This document shows positions 40,904 through 49,127 of a stretch of DNA of 53,249 nt, piece after piece. The notes under the pieces were generated by a model. It saw only the letters and a program-made list of their open reading frames with translations. It was not told the origin of the DNA and did not search any database. The position numbers and the translations under genes are program-made. How positions within the stretch are numbered: the stretch's first letter is position 1; each line of letters opens with the position of its first letter. Source of the stretch: DATEJJ01 sp039649115 (GTDB lineage: Bacteria > Actinomycetota > Actinomycetes > Mycobacteriales > Micromonosporaceae); contig JBBWZQ010000056.1 of assembly GCA_039649115.1 (NCBI GenBank), forward strand, positions 1-53,249. Reading direction: 5' to 3'.

Positions 40904-43315
40904 TCAGCGCTGGCGCCGACGGCGCCGGCGAAGTTCCTCGCCGTCGCCCCCGCTCTCCTCGCCGTCCTGATCCGCCGGGCCGTCACCGGCCGGTCCCCGG
41001 TCCAGACCCCGGGCCGGGCCGCGGTCGCCGTCGCGGTCGAACCCGCGCCCGCCGCGGTTGTGCGGACCCCGGTCCGGACGGTCGCCCCGGTCCCGGCCGG
41101 CGGGCCGGTCGCCGGACTCGGCCGGCGCCTCCTCGCCCTCCGGACGCACCTTGTCCAGGTAGATCTTGCCGCGCTGGTCGATGTCGGCGATCTGCACCTC
41201 GACCTTGTCGCCGACGTTGAGGAAGTCCTCGACCCGCTCGACGCGCTTGCCGTTGCCCACCTTCGAGATGTGCAGCAGGCCGTCGCGGCCGGGCAGCAGC
41301 GAGATGAACGCGCCGAACGGGGCCGTCTTCACGACCGTGCCCAGGAACTTGTCGCCCACCTTCGGCAGCGTCGGGTTGGCGATCGCGTTGATCCGCTCGA
41401 CCGCCGCCTCCGCGGACGGGCCGTCGGTGGCGCCGACGTAGATGGTGCCGTCGTCCTCGATGGTGATCTCGGCACCGGTCTCGTCCTGGATCGCGTTGAT
41501 GGTCTGGCCCTTCGGCCCGATCACCATGCCGATCTTGTCGACCGGGATCCGGATCGTGGTGACCCGGGGCGCGTACTTCGACATGCCGGCGGGCGAGCCG
41601 ATCGCCTGCGCCATCACGTCGAGGATGGTCTGCCGGGCCTCGTGCGCCTGCTGCAGGGCCGCGGCCAGCACGTCGGACGGGATGCCGTCCAGCTTCGTGT
41701 CCAGTTGCAGCGCGGAGACGAACTCGGCCGTACCGGCGACCTTGAAGTCCATGTCACCGTACGCGTCCTCCGCGCCGAGGATGTCGGTCAGCGTGACGAA
41801 GCTGGTCTTGCCGTCCACCTCGTCGGAGATCAGGCCCATCGCGATGCCGGCCACCGGAGCCTTCAGCGGTACGCCCGCGGACAGCAGCGCCATCGTCGAG
41901 GCGCACACCGAGCCCATGCTCGTGGAGCCGTTGGAGCTCAGCGCCTCGGACACCTGCCGGATCGCGTACGGGAACTCCTCGCGGCTGGGCAGCACCGGGA
42001 TCAGTGCCCGCTCGGCCAGCGCACCGTGCCCGATCTCGCGCCGCTTGGGCGCGCCGACCCGGCCGGTCTCCCCGGTCGAGTACGGCGGGAAGTTGTAGTT
42101 GTGCATGTACCGCTTGGTCTTCTGCGGCGACAGCGTGTCGAGCGTCTGCTCCATGCGCAGCATGTTCAGCGTGGTCACGCCGAGGATCTGGGTCTCCCCG
42201 CGCTCGAAGATCGCCGACCCGTGTACCCGCGGCAGCACGCCCACCTCCGCGGTCAGCGGCCGGATGTCCCGCAGCCCGCGGCCGTCGATGCGCACCTGGT
42301 CACGCAGGACCCGGGTCCGCACCTCCTTCTTGACCACCGAGCGGAACGCGCCGCTGATCTCCTTCTCGCGGCCCTCGAACTGCGCGTCCAGGCGGGCGTG
42401 TGCCGCCTCCTTGACGCGGTCCAGCGCCTCCTCGCGCTCCGCCTTGCCGGCGATCCGCAGCGCCTCGGCGACCTCGCCGGCCACCGCCGCGGACACCGCC
42501 TCGTACACGTCGTCCTGGTACTCCAGGAAGACCGGGTACTCGCCGGTCGGCTTCGCGGCCACCCGGGCCACCTCGTCCTGGGCGCGGCACAGCTCGCGGA
42601 TGGTCGGCTTGGCGGCCTCCAGACCGCTGGCCACGATCTCCTCCGTGGGCGCCGTGGCGCCGCCCGCGACCAGCGCGACGGTGTGCTCGGTCGCCTCGGC
42701 CTCGACCATCATGATCGCGACCTCGCCGTCGGGCAGCACCCGGCCGGCGACGACCATGTCGAAGGTGGCCCGCCCCAGTTCCTCCTGGGTCGGGAACGAG
42801 ACCCACTGACCCTCCACGTGCGCCACCCGGGTCGCCCCGATCGGGCCGGAGAACGGCAGGCCGGCGAGCTTGGTGGACAGCGAGGCGGCGTTGATCGCCA
42901 CGACGTCGTACGGGTGCTGCGGGTCGAGCGCCAGGATCGTCTCCACCACCTGGATCTCGTTGCGCAGGCCCTTGACGAAGCTGGGGCGCAGCGGCCGGTC
43001 GATCAGGCGGCAGGTGAGGATCGCGTCCTCGGTGGGCCGGCCCTCCCGGCGGAAGAACGAGCCGGGGATGCGCCCGGCCGAGTACATCCGCTCCTCGACG
43101 TCGACGGTCAGCGGGAAGAAGTCGAACTGCTCCTTGGGTGTCTTGCTGGCCGTCGTGGCGGACAGCACGACCGTGTCCCCCAGTCGGGCGACGGCGGAGC
43201 CGGCGGCCTGCTGGGCCAGCCGGCCGGTGGAGAAGACGACCTCGCGGGTGCCGAACGGTCCGTTGTCGATGATCGCCGTGCTGTGCTGGGTGCCGAGAGT
43301 GTTCTGCTCGGTCAT
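40904..43315 (-). CDS. pnp: Polyribonucleotide nucleotidyltransferase (PNPase)
   Basis: 3'-5' phosphorolytic exoribonuclease and RNA 3'-polymerase; in actinomycetes also the likely (p)ppGpp and tail-adding enzyme. 803 residues: two RNase PH-like domains (GRLAQQAAGSAVARLGDTVV; VRIDGRGLRDIRPLTAEVGV and GERETQILGVTTL-like), KH domain IPVDKIGMVIGPKGQTINAI, S1 domain VGDKFLGTVVKTAPFGAFIS. The C-terminal ~75 residues are an Arg/Gly/Asp-rich disordered tail (RGGRGFDRDGDRGPARG) ending in poly-Arg. The ribosome binding site AAGGAG is rather far (12 nt) from the ATG. A structured leader precedes it. Confidence 0.97.
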   Translation of the reverse strand: MTEQNTLGTQHSTAIIDNGPFGTREVVFSTGRLAQQAAGSAVARLGDTVVLSATTASKTPKEQFDFFPLTVDVEERMYSAGRIPGSFFRREGRPTEDAILTCRLIDRPLRPSFVKGLRNEIQVVETILALDPQHPYDVVAINAASLSTKLAGLPFSGPIGATRVAHVEGQWVSFPTQEELGRATFDMVVAGRVLPDGEVAIMMVEAEATEHTVALVAGGATAPTEEIVASGLEAAKPTIRELCRAQDEVARVAAKPTGEYPVFLEYQDDVYEAVSAAVAGEVAEALRIAGKAEREEALDRVKEAAHARLDAQFEGREKEISGAFRSVVKKEVRTRVLRDQVRIDGRGLRDIRPLTAEVGVLPRVHGSAIFERGETQILGVTTLNMLRMEQTLDTLSPQKTKRYMHNYNFPPYSTGETGRVGAPKRREIGHGALAERALIPVLPSREEFPYAIRQVSEALSSNGSTSMGSVCASTMALLSAGVPLKAPVAGIAMGLISDEVDGKTSFVTLTDILGAEDAYGDMDFKVAGTAEFVSALQLDTKLDGIPSDVLAAALQQAHEARQTILDVMAQAIGSPAGMSKYAPRVTTIRIPVDKIGMVIGPKGQTINAIQDETGAEITIEDDGTIYVGATDGPSAEAAVERINAIANPTLPKVGDKFLGTVVKTAPFGAFISLLPGRDGLLHISKVGNGKRVERVEDFLNVGDKVEVQIADIDQRGKIYLDKVRPEGEEAPAESGDRPAGRDRGDRPDRGPHNRGGRGFDRDGDRGPARGLDRGPAGDGPADQDGEESGGDGEELRRRRRRQR

Positions 43316-43369
43316 GTGGTTGTAGTGCTCCTTCAGTCGCGGCCACGACCTCGGGGAGCTACCAGGCGG

Positions 43370-43429
43370 CCGGTCTTCGATCGAAGCTCGCGGGATCCAT
43401 CGATCCCGAGGGCCACTACCAAAGACCGG
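43370..43429 (-). promoter_or_regulatory. Structured pnp 5' leader
   Basis: An outer stem ccggtctt (43370-43377) pairs with aagaccgg (43422-43429). It encloses the hairpin cgggatc/gatcccg (43391-43397 with 43402-43408). The palindrome cttcgatcgaag (43375-43386) competes with the outer stem, so two alternative folds are possible. pnp mRNA leaders are autoregulated through hairpins in E. coli; the same role here is inference. Confidence 0.45.
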
Positions 43430-43487
43430 TGCGCCGACTGGCTCCCCGTCCGTGAGGTTGCGGTGGCCATGTGTAGTTTGATCAGGC

Positions 43488-43531
43488 AGTGCGGCCGAGC
43501 CGCCCTGCCCGTGCGGATCAGGGGAGCGACC
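43488..43531 (+). repeat. Partial copy of palindromic intergenic repeat
   Basis: Contains gccgagccgccctgcccgtg and cggatcagggg, matching the right half of the repeats at 44888-44955 and 50449-50541. It lies in the rpsO-pnp gap and overlaps the rpsO terminator. Confidence 0.5.
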
Positions 43532-43546
43532 AGGTGATCGCTCCCC
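43521..43546 (-). terminator. Hairpin terminator behind rpsO
   Basis: A perfect 9-bp stem, ggggagcga with tcgctcccc (43521-43529 with 43538-43546), and an 8-nt loop start 8 bp after the rpsO stop. There is no strong U-tract, as is usual in actinomycetes. It may give partial termination or RNA processing between rpsO and pnp. Confidence 0.6.
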
Positions 43547-43553
43547 GTCGGGG

Positions 43554-43823
43554 CTACCGGCGCAGGCCGAGCCGCTCGATGAGCGAACGGTAGCGCTGGA
43601 TGTCGGTCTTCCGCAGGTAGTTGAGCAGCCGGCGGCGCCGGCCGTTCAGCAGCAGAAGCCCGCGACGGCTGTGGTGGTCGTGCTTGTGCACCTTCAGGTG
43701 CTCGGTCAGATCCGCGATCCGCTTGGTGAGCACCGCCACCTGCACCTCGGGCGATCCGGTGTCGCCCTCGTGGACGGCGTACTCGTGCATGATCGTGGTC
43801 TTGAGCTCGGCTTCGAGCGCCAT
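43554..43823 (-). CDS. rpsO: 30S ribosomal protein S15
   Basis: Small-subunit protein that binds the 16S rRNA central domain; 89 residues, the standard length. Hallmarks: GDTGSPEVQVAVLTKRIADL, TEHLKVHKHDHHSRRGLLLL, RRRRLLNYLRKTDIQRYRSL, ending LIERLGLRR. A GAGGGAGA ribosome binding site precedes the ATG. A ggtaac/gttacc inverted repeat in the ~100-bp leader (43892-43918) could serve autoregulation. It lies between ribF and pnp, the common bacterial order. Confidence 0.98.
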   Translation of the reverse strand: MALEAELKTTIMHEYAVHEGDTGSPEVQVAVLTKRIADLTEHLKVHKHDHHSRRGLLLLNGRRRRLLNYLRKTDIQRYRSLIERLGLRR

Positions 43824-43924
43824 GTTCTCCCTCGTCTTCGGGTGTTTGCCCTCCGCGCCCGCGGCGTCGAGCAGGCAAGCGGAGGTGCGTCGGTAACCGA
43901 CGTCGGGTCAACGTTACCAGCACG

Positions 43925-44851
43925 TCACCCGGGCAATGCGCTGCGGGTATCCGCCACGTCCTGGTGGATCTGGGCGATCAGCGGCTCGATCGCGTCGTAC
44001 CGGCGCATCTCCCGCAGGTGGACGACGAAGTCCAGGGCCAGCCGCTCGCCGTAGAGGTCCTCGTCGAAGTCCAGTACGTATGCCTCCACGCGGCGCTCGC
44101 GCCCGGAGAAGGTGGGGTTGGTGCCGATCGACACCGCGGCCGCCAGGCGCTGGCCGCGCCGCACCAGCCAGGCGGCGTACACGCCGTCGGCCGGCACCGC
44201 CACGTGCTGCCCACACAGCAGGTTGGCGGTGGGGAAGCCCAGCTCCCGGCCGCGCCGGTCGCCGCGGATCACCACACCCTCGATGCGGTGCGACCGCCCC
44301 AGCGCCGCCGCCGCCGCGGCGACGTCACCGGCGTCGACACAGGCGCGGATGTACGTCGAGGAGAACGGTGTGCCGTCCGTGGTGACCAGCGGGGCACCCT
44401 CGGCGGCGAAGCCGAACCGGCGGCCGAGCCGGGTGAGCAGGTCCACGTCGCCGGCCGCGTGGTGCCCGAAGCGGAAATTCTCCCCGACCACGACCACGGC
44501 CGCGTGCAGGTGCTCGACCAGGACGTCGTGCACGAACTCCTCGGCCGGCAGGCGGGACAGGTCCGGGGTGAACGGCAGCACGCACAGCACGTCGACGCCG
44601 AGCGCCTCGATCAGCTCGGCCTTGCGCGCCGGTTCGGTGAGGATCGCCGGGTGCGAGCCAGGCCGCACCACTTCGGCCGGGTGCGGGTCGAACGTCACGA
44701 CCACGGACTGCAGGCCCTGGTCCCGGGCCCGCTTCACGGTGTGGCCGATGATCTCCTGGTGACCCCGGTGCACGCCGTCGAAGACGCCGATCGTGACCAC
44801 GGAGCGCCCCCACCCACCGGGCGCCGACTCGTATCCCCGCCACCGCTGCAC
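43925..44851 (-). CDS. ribF: Bifunctional riboflavin kinase/FAD synthetase
   Basis: Makes FMN then FAD; 308 residues. The N-terminal nucleotidyltransferase has VVTIGVFDGVHRGHQEIIGH, VVVGENFRFGHHAAGD and FSSTYIR. The C-terminal flavokinase has RRGRELGFPTANLL, SIGTNPTFSG and EAYVLDFDEDLYG. I start at GTG 44851: it lies 6 nt after TATCCT, and the longer in-frame extension is not homologous. An amidase gene is inserted between it and truB, its usual neighbour. Confidence 0.95.
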   Translation of the reverse strand: MQRWRGYESAPGGWGRSVVTIGVFDGVHRGHQEIIGHTVKRARDQGLQSVVVTFDPHPAEVVRPGSHPAILTEPARKAELIEALGVDVLCVLPFTPDLSRLPAEEFVHDVLVEHLHAAVVVVGENFRFGHHAAGDVDLLTRLGRRFGFAAEGAPLVTTDGTPFSSTYIRACVDAGDVAAAAAALGRSHRIEGVVIRGDRRGRELGFPTANLLCGQHVAVPADGVYAAWLVRRGQRLAAAVSIGTNPTFSGRERRVEAYVLDFDEDLYGERLALDFVVHLREMRRYDAIEPLIAQIHQDVADTRSALPG

Positions 44852-44857
44852 GAAGCA

Positions 44858-44863
44858 AGGATA
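44858..44863 (-). promoter_or_regulatory. Leaderless-type -10 box of ribF
   Basis: TATCCT (TAnnnT) on the minus strand, 6 nt before the GTG start; no Shine-Dalgarno sequence. Confidence 0.4.
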
Positions 44864-44887
44864 GTCACGAAGCGAGGACAGTGCCGC

Positions 44888-44955
44888 CGCAGGCCGCTCC
44901 TCCACGGGGCGGGCAAGCGCGGCGAGCCGCTCCTCCCGTGCGGATCAGAGGGACC
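44888..44955 (+). repeat. Palindromic intergenic repeat, plus-strand copy
   Basis: Contains ggccgctcctccacg, cgggcaagcgcggcg, agccgctcctcccgtg and cggatcagaggga in order. The same order, inverted, occurs at 50449-50541. It fills the ribF-amidase gap. Confidence 0.75.
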
Positions 44956-44958
44956 AGC

Positions 44959-45846
44959 CTAACCGGTGAGGAACCGGGCCAGGCCGGCCGCGATCGCCGC
45001 CGCGATCCGCTGCCGGAACGCGGCACCGGTCAGCCTGGCCGCGTCGCCCGCGTTGCGCATGTTGCCGCACTCCAGCATGACCTTGGGTACCGTCGACAGG
45101 TTCAGCCCGCCCATGTCGGACCGGGGGTTGATGCCGTCCGTACCGATGTAGTTCGCCGGTGGCAGCCCGGTACCGGTGCGGTACGCGTCCCGGACGTCCA
45201 CACCCAGCCGCCGGGAGGGCACCAGGATCGCGGTCGACGGGCCGTGCACGTCGACCGGTACCAGCACGTGGAACCCGTGAGCGCTGGCGGGCGCGCCGTC
45301 GGCGTGGATGGAGATCGCCACGTTGGCGTGCGCCCGGTTGCCGATCGCCGCCCGCTCGTCGAAGCAGGGCCCGACGCCGGTGTTGTTGGTCCTCGTCAGC
45401 ACGACGGTGGCACCGGCCGCGCGCAGGATCGCGGTCAGCCTGGTGGCGACGTCGAAGGTGAAGGCCGCCTCCTGGTAGCCGGCGTTGGTCTGGGTGCCGG
45501 TCGTCTCGCAGGGCTTCCACTTGCTGACCGCGTCGTGCAGCTTGTTGATGATCTCCGGATGCGCACCCGCGTTCCCGTTGTGGCCGGGGTCCACGGCGAT
45601 GACCTTGCCGGCGAGGCTGCGCGACGCCGGGACCGGGGAGGCCGCCGCGGGCGCTGCGGGCGCCGACGACGCCGATGACGCCGGGGACGTCGGGAAGTCG
45701 GACGGACTGGCGGGCGCCGACGCCGGCGTGGGTACCGGCACCGGGGCCGCCGCGGGCTGCGTGGCACCACCGCACCCCGCGGCCGACCACAGCGCCGCGC
45801 TGGCGAGGCCCACCCAGGTGACCAGGCGGAGCCGAGAAGGCGACAC
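44959..45846 (-). CDS. N-acetylmuramoyl-L-alanine amidase lipoprotein
   Basis: Zinc-dependent Amidase_3 enzyme that cuts the lactyl-peptide bond of peptidoglycan; 295 residues. The N-terminal hydrophobic stretch VTWVGLASAALWSAAGC is a lipobox signal peptide, so it is anchored outside the membrane. A Pro/Ala/Ser-rich linker of about 50 residues follows. The catalytic domain has IAVDPGHNGN, the zinc-ligand Glu in GYQEAAFTFD, AISIHADGAPASAHG, and the catalytic Glu in PKVMLECGNMRN. GTG at 45846 lies 8 nt after TAGTAT. It is an unusual insert between truB and ribF. Confidence 0.92.
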   Translation of the reverse strand: MSPSRLRLVTWVGLASAALWSAAGCGGATQPAAAPVPVPTPASAPASPSDFPTSPASSASSAPAAPAAASPVPASRSLAGKVIAVDPGHNGNAGAHPEIINKLHDAVSKWKPCETTGTQTNAGYQEAAFTFDVATRLTAILRAAGATVVLTRTNNTGVGPCFDERAAIGNRAHANVAISIHADGAPASAHGFHVLVPVDVHGPSTAILVPSRRLGVDVRDAYRTGTGLPPANYIGTDGINPRSDMGGLNLSTVPKVMLECGNMRNAGDAARLTGAAFRQRIAAAIAAGLARFLTG

Positions 45847-45854
45847 GCCTTCGG

Positions 45855-45860
45855 ATACTA
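45855..45860 (-). promoter_or_regulatory. -10 box of the amidase gene
   Basis: TAGTAT (TAnnnT) on the minus strand, 8 nt before the GTG start and just after the truB stop. Confidence 0.35.
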
Positions 45861-45877
45861 GTGGCTCGCGGTTGCGG

Positions 45878-46750
45878 TCAGGCCGCCGGTGCGAGCACCA
45901 CCTCGGCCCGGGCCCGGCCGTCCCGCTCCAGCACCACGGCGATCACCTCGCCAGCCGGATCGAACACCGCGTAGGGGCCGTCGATGCCGCGGGCCGGCAG
46001 GGGTCCCCCGTGCGCGAGCACCCGCGCCTCCTCCGGCGAGGCGTCCCGCCGGGGCAGCAGCCGCACCGCCGCCTCGGACAGGGACATCATCGCCCGGTCC
46101 GGCAGCGCCTCCAGGCTGACGGCCTCGGCGAGGGTGAACCCGCCGACAGCGGTGCGCCGCAGCGCCGTCAGGTGCCCGCCGACGCCGAGGTCGGCGCCGA
46201 GGTCGCGGGCCAGCGCGCGGATGTAGGTGCCGCTGGAGCAGGCCACGTCCACGTCGAGGTCGACGAGATCCGGAGTGCGGCGCACGGCCAGCAGGTCCAG
46301 CCGGGAAACGGTCACCTGGCGGGGCGCGAGGGCGACCTCCTCACCCGCCCGCACCCGCGCGTACGAGCGCCGACCGTTGATCTTTATCGCACTCACCGAG
46401 CTGGGTACCTGTGCGATCTCCCCGGTGAGCCTGGCCAGCCCGGCGCGGATCTGCTCGCCGGTGACGTGCCCCGCCGGTACCGCCGCCACGACCTCGCCCT
46501 CGGCGTCGTCGGTGATCGTGCGCTGCCCCAGCCGGACGGTGGCGGAGTAGGCCTTGCCCGAGCCGATCACGTAGGTGAGCAGCCGGGTGGCCCGGCCGGC
46601 GCCCAGGATCAGCACGCCGGTCGCCATCGGGTCCAGCGTGCCGCCGTGCCCCACCCGCCGGGTACCGGCGATGCGCCGCACCCGCGCCACCACGTCGTGC
46701 GAGGTCAGGCCCGCGGGCTTGTCCAGGACGATCAGACCGGTCGGCTCCAC
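45878..46750 (-). CDS. truB: tRNA pseudouridine-55 synthase TruB
   Basis: Converts U55 of the tRNA T-loop to pseudouridine; 290 residues. GLIVLDKPAGLTSHDVVARV at the N-terminus; catalytic Asp in HGGTLDPMATGVLILG; GSGKAYSATVRLGQRTITDD; KINGRRSYARVRAGEEV; CSSGTYIRALARDLG. The C-terminal domain is actinobacterial in style (RRDASPEEARVLAHGGPLP). GTG start at 46750 without a clear ribosome binding site. The upstream 740 bp hold no clear gene. Confidence 0.96.
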   Translation of the reverse strand: MEPTGLIVLDKPAGLTSHDVVARVRRIAGTRRVGHGGTLDPMATGVLILGAGRATRLLTYVIGSGKAYSATVRLGQRTITDDAEGEVVAAVPAGHVTGEQIRAGLARLTGEIAQVPSSVSAIKINGRRSYARVRAGEEVALAPRQVTVSRLDLLAVRRTPDLVDLDVDVACSSGTYIRALARDLGADLGVGGHLTALRRTAVGGFTLAEAVSLEALPDRAMMSLSEAAVRLLPRRDASPEEARVLAHGGPLPARGIDGPYAVFDPAGEVIAVVLERDGRARAEVVLAPAA

Positions 46751-47024
46751 CGCACCAGGGTGCCATGGGGACCGCCGTCATCCTCGGCCCGGGCCTGCCG
46801 CGCCGAGGACGATCCAGCGGCCGGTGCGCGGCCGGTCCAGCGGCGCCGCGTCCAGGGCGAGCGCGCAGAACTCCACAGCTGCAGCGCGATCTCGTGGGGC
46901 CGCCACGCTGGCCGCGCCGAACCGGGCCGCCACGGCGGTCGCGGACAGCAAGCAGGCCTGGAACGCCGCGCCGCGCAACGCCAGGTCGCGACCCGCCGCA
47001 GGCCGGCGGGCTGTTCCGTGGTGT

Positions 47025-47273
47025 CTACTGCCGGGTGTCCATCGATGTCTGCAGTGCCCGGCGGGCCTGCTCGACGGCGTCGTCTGCCGGCTCAGGCTTG
47101 GGCTTGCTGGGCATGTCGACGTCCTTCCAGGATCTGGGGTTGCTCGGAGACACCGTCCCGCCTGGCCAGCCGGGGTGTCCGGAAGGTGCGGCCGGGGATG
47201 GGGGCGGTACGGGCCGGTGGACCCTGGGAAGTGCGCTCGGCGGCTGCATCGTGCTCGGCGCCTGGGTGGTCAT
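47025..47273 (-). CDS. Possible small protein, proline-rich, 82 residues
   Basis: ATG at 47273 with GGAG seven nt upstream. The product begins MTTQAPSTMQPPSALPRVHR, is Pro/Ser-rich for about 45 residues and ends with a charged helix (ADDAVEQARRALQTSMDTRQ). No domain or signal is recognised. An alternative internal start at MPSKPKPEPADD would give 29 residues. A perfect hairpin precedes it at 47303-47334. Its composition could be chance in GC-rich DNA; the ribosome binding site is the main support. Confidence 0.3.
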   Translation of the reverse strand: MTTQAPSTMQPPSALPRVHRPVPPPSPAAPSGHPGWPGGTVSPSNPRSWKDVDMPSKPKPEPADDAVEQARRALQTSMDTRQ

Positions 47274-47302
47274 GACTCGCTCCTGCGTGAGGCGTGATCG
47301 CT

Positions 47303-47334
47303 GCCAGCCGTTCTCCCCGCGGCGGGGAGCTGGC
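47303..47334 (-). promoter_or_regulatory. Hairpin in leader of small ORF
   Basis: gccag/ctggc (47303-47307 with 47330-47334) encloses ctcccc/ggggag (47313-47318 with 47324-47329). It lies about 30 nt upstream of the possible small gene on the minus strand. Role unknown. Confidence 0.35.
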
Positions 47335-47491
47335 TGCTAGAAGCGGATCCCGCCGCGGCGGCGAAGGATGAGTACCGCGCGCATGACAAAACCAAGCTAT
47401 CGTTCAGGTCCAGATCGTGCGCATACTTCCCGCACTCTGGAACGCTCGTTAAGGTGACCCCCGACCGCGCCCGAATGTCATCCGGCGGCGT

Positions 47492-47710
47492 TCAGCGGGC
47501 GAAGAAGTGCCAGCCGATCCACCACCAGACCGCGTACACCGCGATCCGGCCGAGGGGGAGCCGGCCGGCCCGGTAGCCCATGACGAACCCGGCGAGCGCA
47601 CCCAGGGTCGGGATCTTCGAGCCCTCCCGGCGCGCCAGCACCTCCAGCGCGGTGAGCACCAGCCCGGCGAGGACGAACAGCGAGATCGACAGCAACCGGG
47701 TGACGCTCAT
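47492..47710 (-). CDS. Small membrane protein, 72 residues
   Basis: Two to three hydrophobic segments: LLSISLFVLAGLVLTALEVL, PTLGALAGFVMGYRAG and IAVYAVWWWIGWHFF, joined by basic ARREGSK. It resembles a small uncharacterised actinobacterial membrane family (possibly DUF6186). Its ATG overlaps the stop of the next upstream gene (ATGA at 47707-47710), so the two are coupled. Function unknown. Confidence 0.75.
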   Translation of the reverse strand: MSVTRLLSISLFVLAGLVLTALEVLARREGSKIPTLGALAGFVMGYRAGRLPLGRIAVYAVWWWIGWHFFAR

Positions 47711-48108
47711 CGGCGGACCAGCCCCCAGAAGGCGCACAGCCAGGCGCAGTACGCCGCCGACCGGGGCAGGTACCCGGCGAGCAGCGGGTCCATCAGCCCG
47801 GACATCGTGGGGTGCGGGCGGGTGGAGCCCAGCAGGAAATCGGTGAGCTCGAGCAGCGCCGCCGCCAGCACGGGTACCAGCCACCAGGCGGCCAACCCGG
47901 GCAGCCGGCCCGGGCCGCGGCGCTTCGGTACCCGCCCGGACAGCCCGAGCCAGCACAGCACGGCGCCGATCGCCAGCACGTACAGGTTGGCGGCCAGCGA
48001 GAACGACGGCAACGCCCCGCCGACCAGGGACAGCACGACGAGGACGGCAACCAGGACGGTCGACCGCACGGTCCCGGCCCCCCGCCCGGCGGGCCGGTCA
48101 TCCGTCAT
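47707..48108 (-). CDS. Small polytopic membrane protein, 133 residues
   Basis: About four membrane segments: VRSTVLVAVLVVLSLVGGAL, ANLYVLAIGAVLCWLGLSG, LAAWWLVPVLAAALLELTDF and SAAYCAWLCAFWGLVRR. Short hydrophilic N-terminus (TDDRPAGRGAGT). Both ends overlap neighbours by 4 bp (ATGA with the DHH gene and with the 72-residue protein), so three genes form a tightly coupled unit. No family recognised with certainty; function unknown. Confidence 0.75.
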   Translation of the reverse strand: MTDDRPAGRGAGTVRSTVLVAVLVVLSLVGGALPSFSLAANLYVLAIGAVLCWLGLSGRVPKRRGPGRLPGLAAWWLVPVLAAALLELTDFLLGSTRPHPTMSGLMDPLLAGYLPRSAAYCAWLCAFWGLVRR

Positions 48109-49127
48109 AACGCCGAGCGTACCGATCCGATCACGGCCTCCAGCGTCCCGCGCCCGGTGAACCCGGCCGCCAGCCGGTGCCCGCCACCGCCCAGCGCGAC
48201 CGCCACCGCCGCCACGTCCACGCCGCCCTTGCTGCGCAGCGACACGCCCCACTCCTCCGGGCCCACCTGCTTGAGCACGCACGCGACGTCGGCCTCCTCG
48301 GCCACCCGTACCGCGTCGATCAGGCCCTCCAGCACGTGCCTGCCCTGCTCGTGGCGGGCCAGGTCGTCGAGGGTCGCGTAGGACCACACGAGGCCGCCCG
48401 GCCCGCTGTCCGGCTCGAGGACCGCCCGCGCGAGCACGTCGCCGTAGAGCTTCATGGCGCCGAAGGGCCGGTTGTCGAACAGCCGGCGGGAGATCTCCGC
48501 CGGCCGGATGCCCGTGGCCAGAAGCCGCGCCGCCAACTGGTGCACCGCCGGCGTGGTCAGGTCGAACTTGAACGAGCCGGTATCGGTGGACAGCGCGACG
48601 TACAGGCACTCCGCGATCTGTTCGTCCAGCGGTACGCCGAGGCGGTCCAGCAGCCCGGCGGCGACCACGGAGGTCGCCGCGGCGGTCGGGTCGATCAGGT
48701 GGATCTTGCCGTAGCCGGCGTTGGACGCGTGGTGGTCGAGCACGATGCTGGTCCGGGCCGTGTCGAGCCGGTTGATCAGCTCCCCGAGCCGCTCGGCACT
48801 GGCCGCGTCGAAGCAGATCAGCAGGTCGGGGGCTGCCGGCGCGGCGGTCGGCGGGGTGAGCAGGTCCAGCCCGGGCAGCGCGTCGAACGGCGGGGTGAGC
48901 GTGTACGGCTCGGGAAAGGTGGCCTGCGCCGGCACGCCCATCCGGCGCAGACCAAGCCCGAAGCCGAGCATGCTGCCCAGCGCGTCGCCGTCCGGGTTCA
49001 TGTGGCAGACCAGCAGCACGCTCGCCGGTTCCGGCAGACCCAGGATGGCCGCCACCGCGGCCGCCCAGTGCTCGTCGGGGATGGCATCCACGACGCCGGC
49101 ACCGGCGACCTCGGCGGTAGGCGTCAC
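48105..49127 (-). CDS. DHH-family phosphoesterase, NrnA-like
   Basis: 340 residues. DHH motif I VLLVCHMNPDGDALGSMLG, motif II LLICFDAASAERLG, motif III SIVLDHHASNAGYG, and DTGSFKFDLTTP. The C-terminal DHHA1 domain carries GGGGHRLAAGFTG. NrnA-type enzymes degrade nanoRNAs and 3'-phosphoadenosine-5'-phosphate; related mycobacterial proteins hydrolyse cyclic dinucleotides. The gene sits after rbfA with a 4-bp overlap, its usual actinobacterial place, linking it to RNA turnover. Confidence 0.92.
   Translation of the reverse strand: MTPTAEVAGAGVVDAIPDEHWAAAVAAILGLPEPASVLLVCHMNPDGDALGSMLGFGLGLRRMGVPAQATFPEPYTLTPPFDALPGLDLLTPPTAAPAAPDLLICFDAASAERLGELINRLDTARTSIVLDHHASNAGYGKIHLIDPTAAATSVVAAGLLDRLGVPLDEQIAECLYVALSTDTGSFKFDLTTPAVHQLAARLLATGIRPAEISRRLFDNRPFGAMKLYGDVLARAVLEPDSGPGGLVWSYATLDDLARHEQGRHVLEGLIDAVRVAEEADVACVLKQVGPEEWGVSLRSKGGVDVAAVAVALGGGGHRLAAGFTGRGTLEAVIGSVRSAL

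Larger units (their letters stand above)
46751..47491. other. Gene-poor stretch, likely decayed DNA
   Basis: About 740 bp without a recognisable gene. It holds one small minus-strand ORF with a ribosome binding site (47025-47273), a second in-frame minus stretch of about 66 codons with no homologue I recognise (46778-46978), and two GC-rich hairpins. GC and codon periodicity weaken towards 47400, where AT-richer DNA may hold a promoter. It could be a remnant of deleted genes. Confidence 0.5.

Noticed and set aside
44852..44905. Longer N-terminus for ribF
   Set aside because: It would include the TATCCT promoter box and residues not found in the family.
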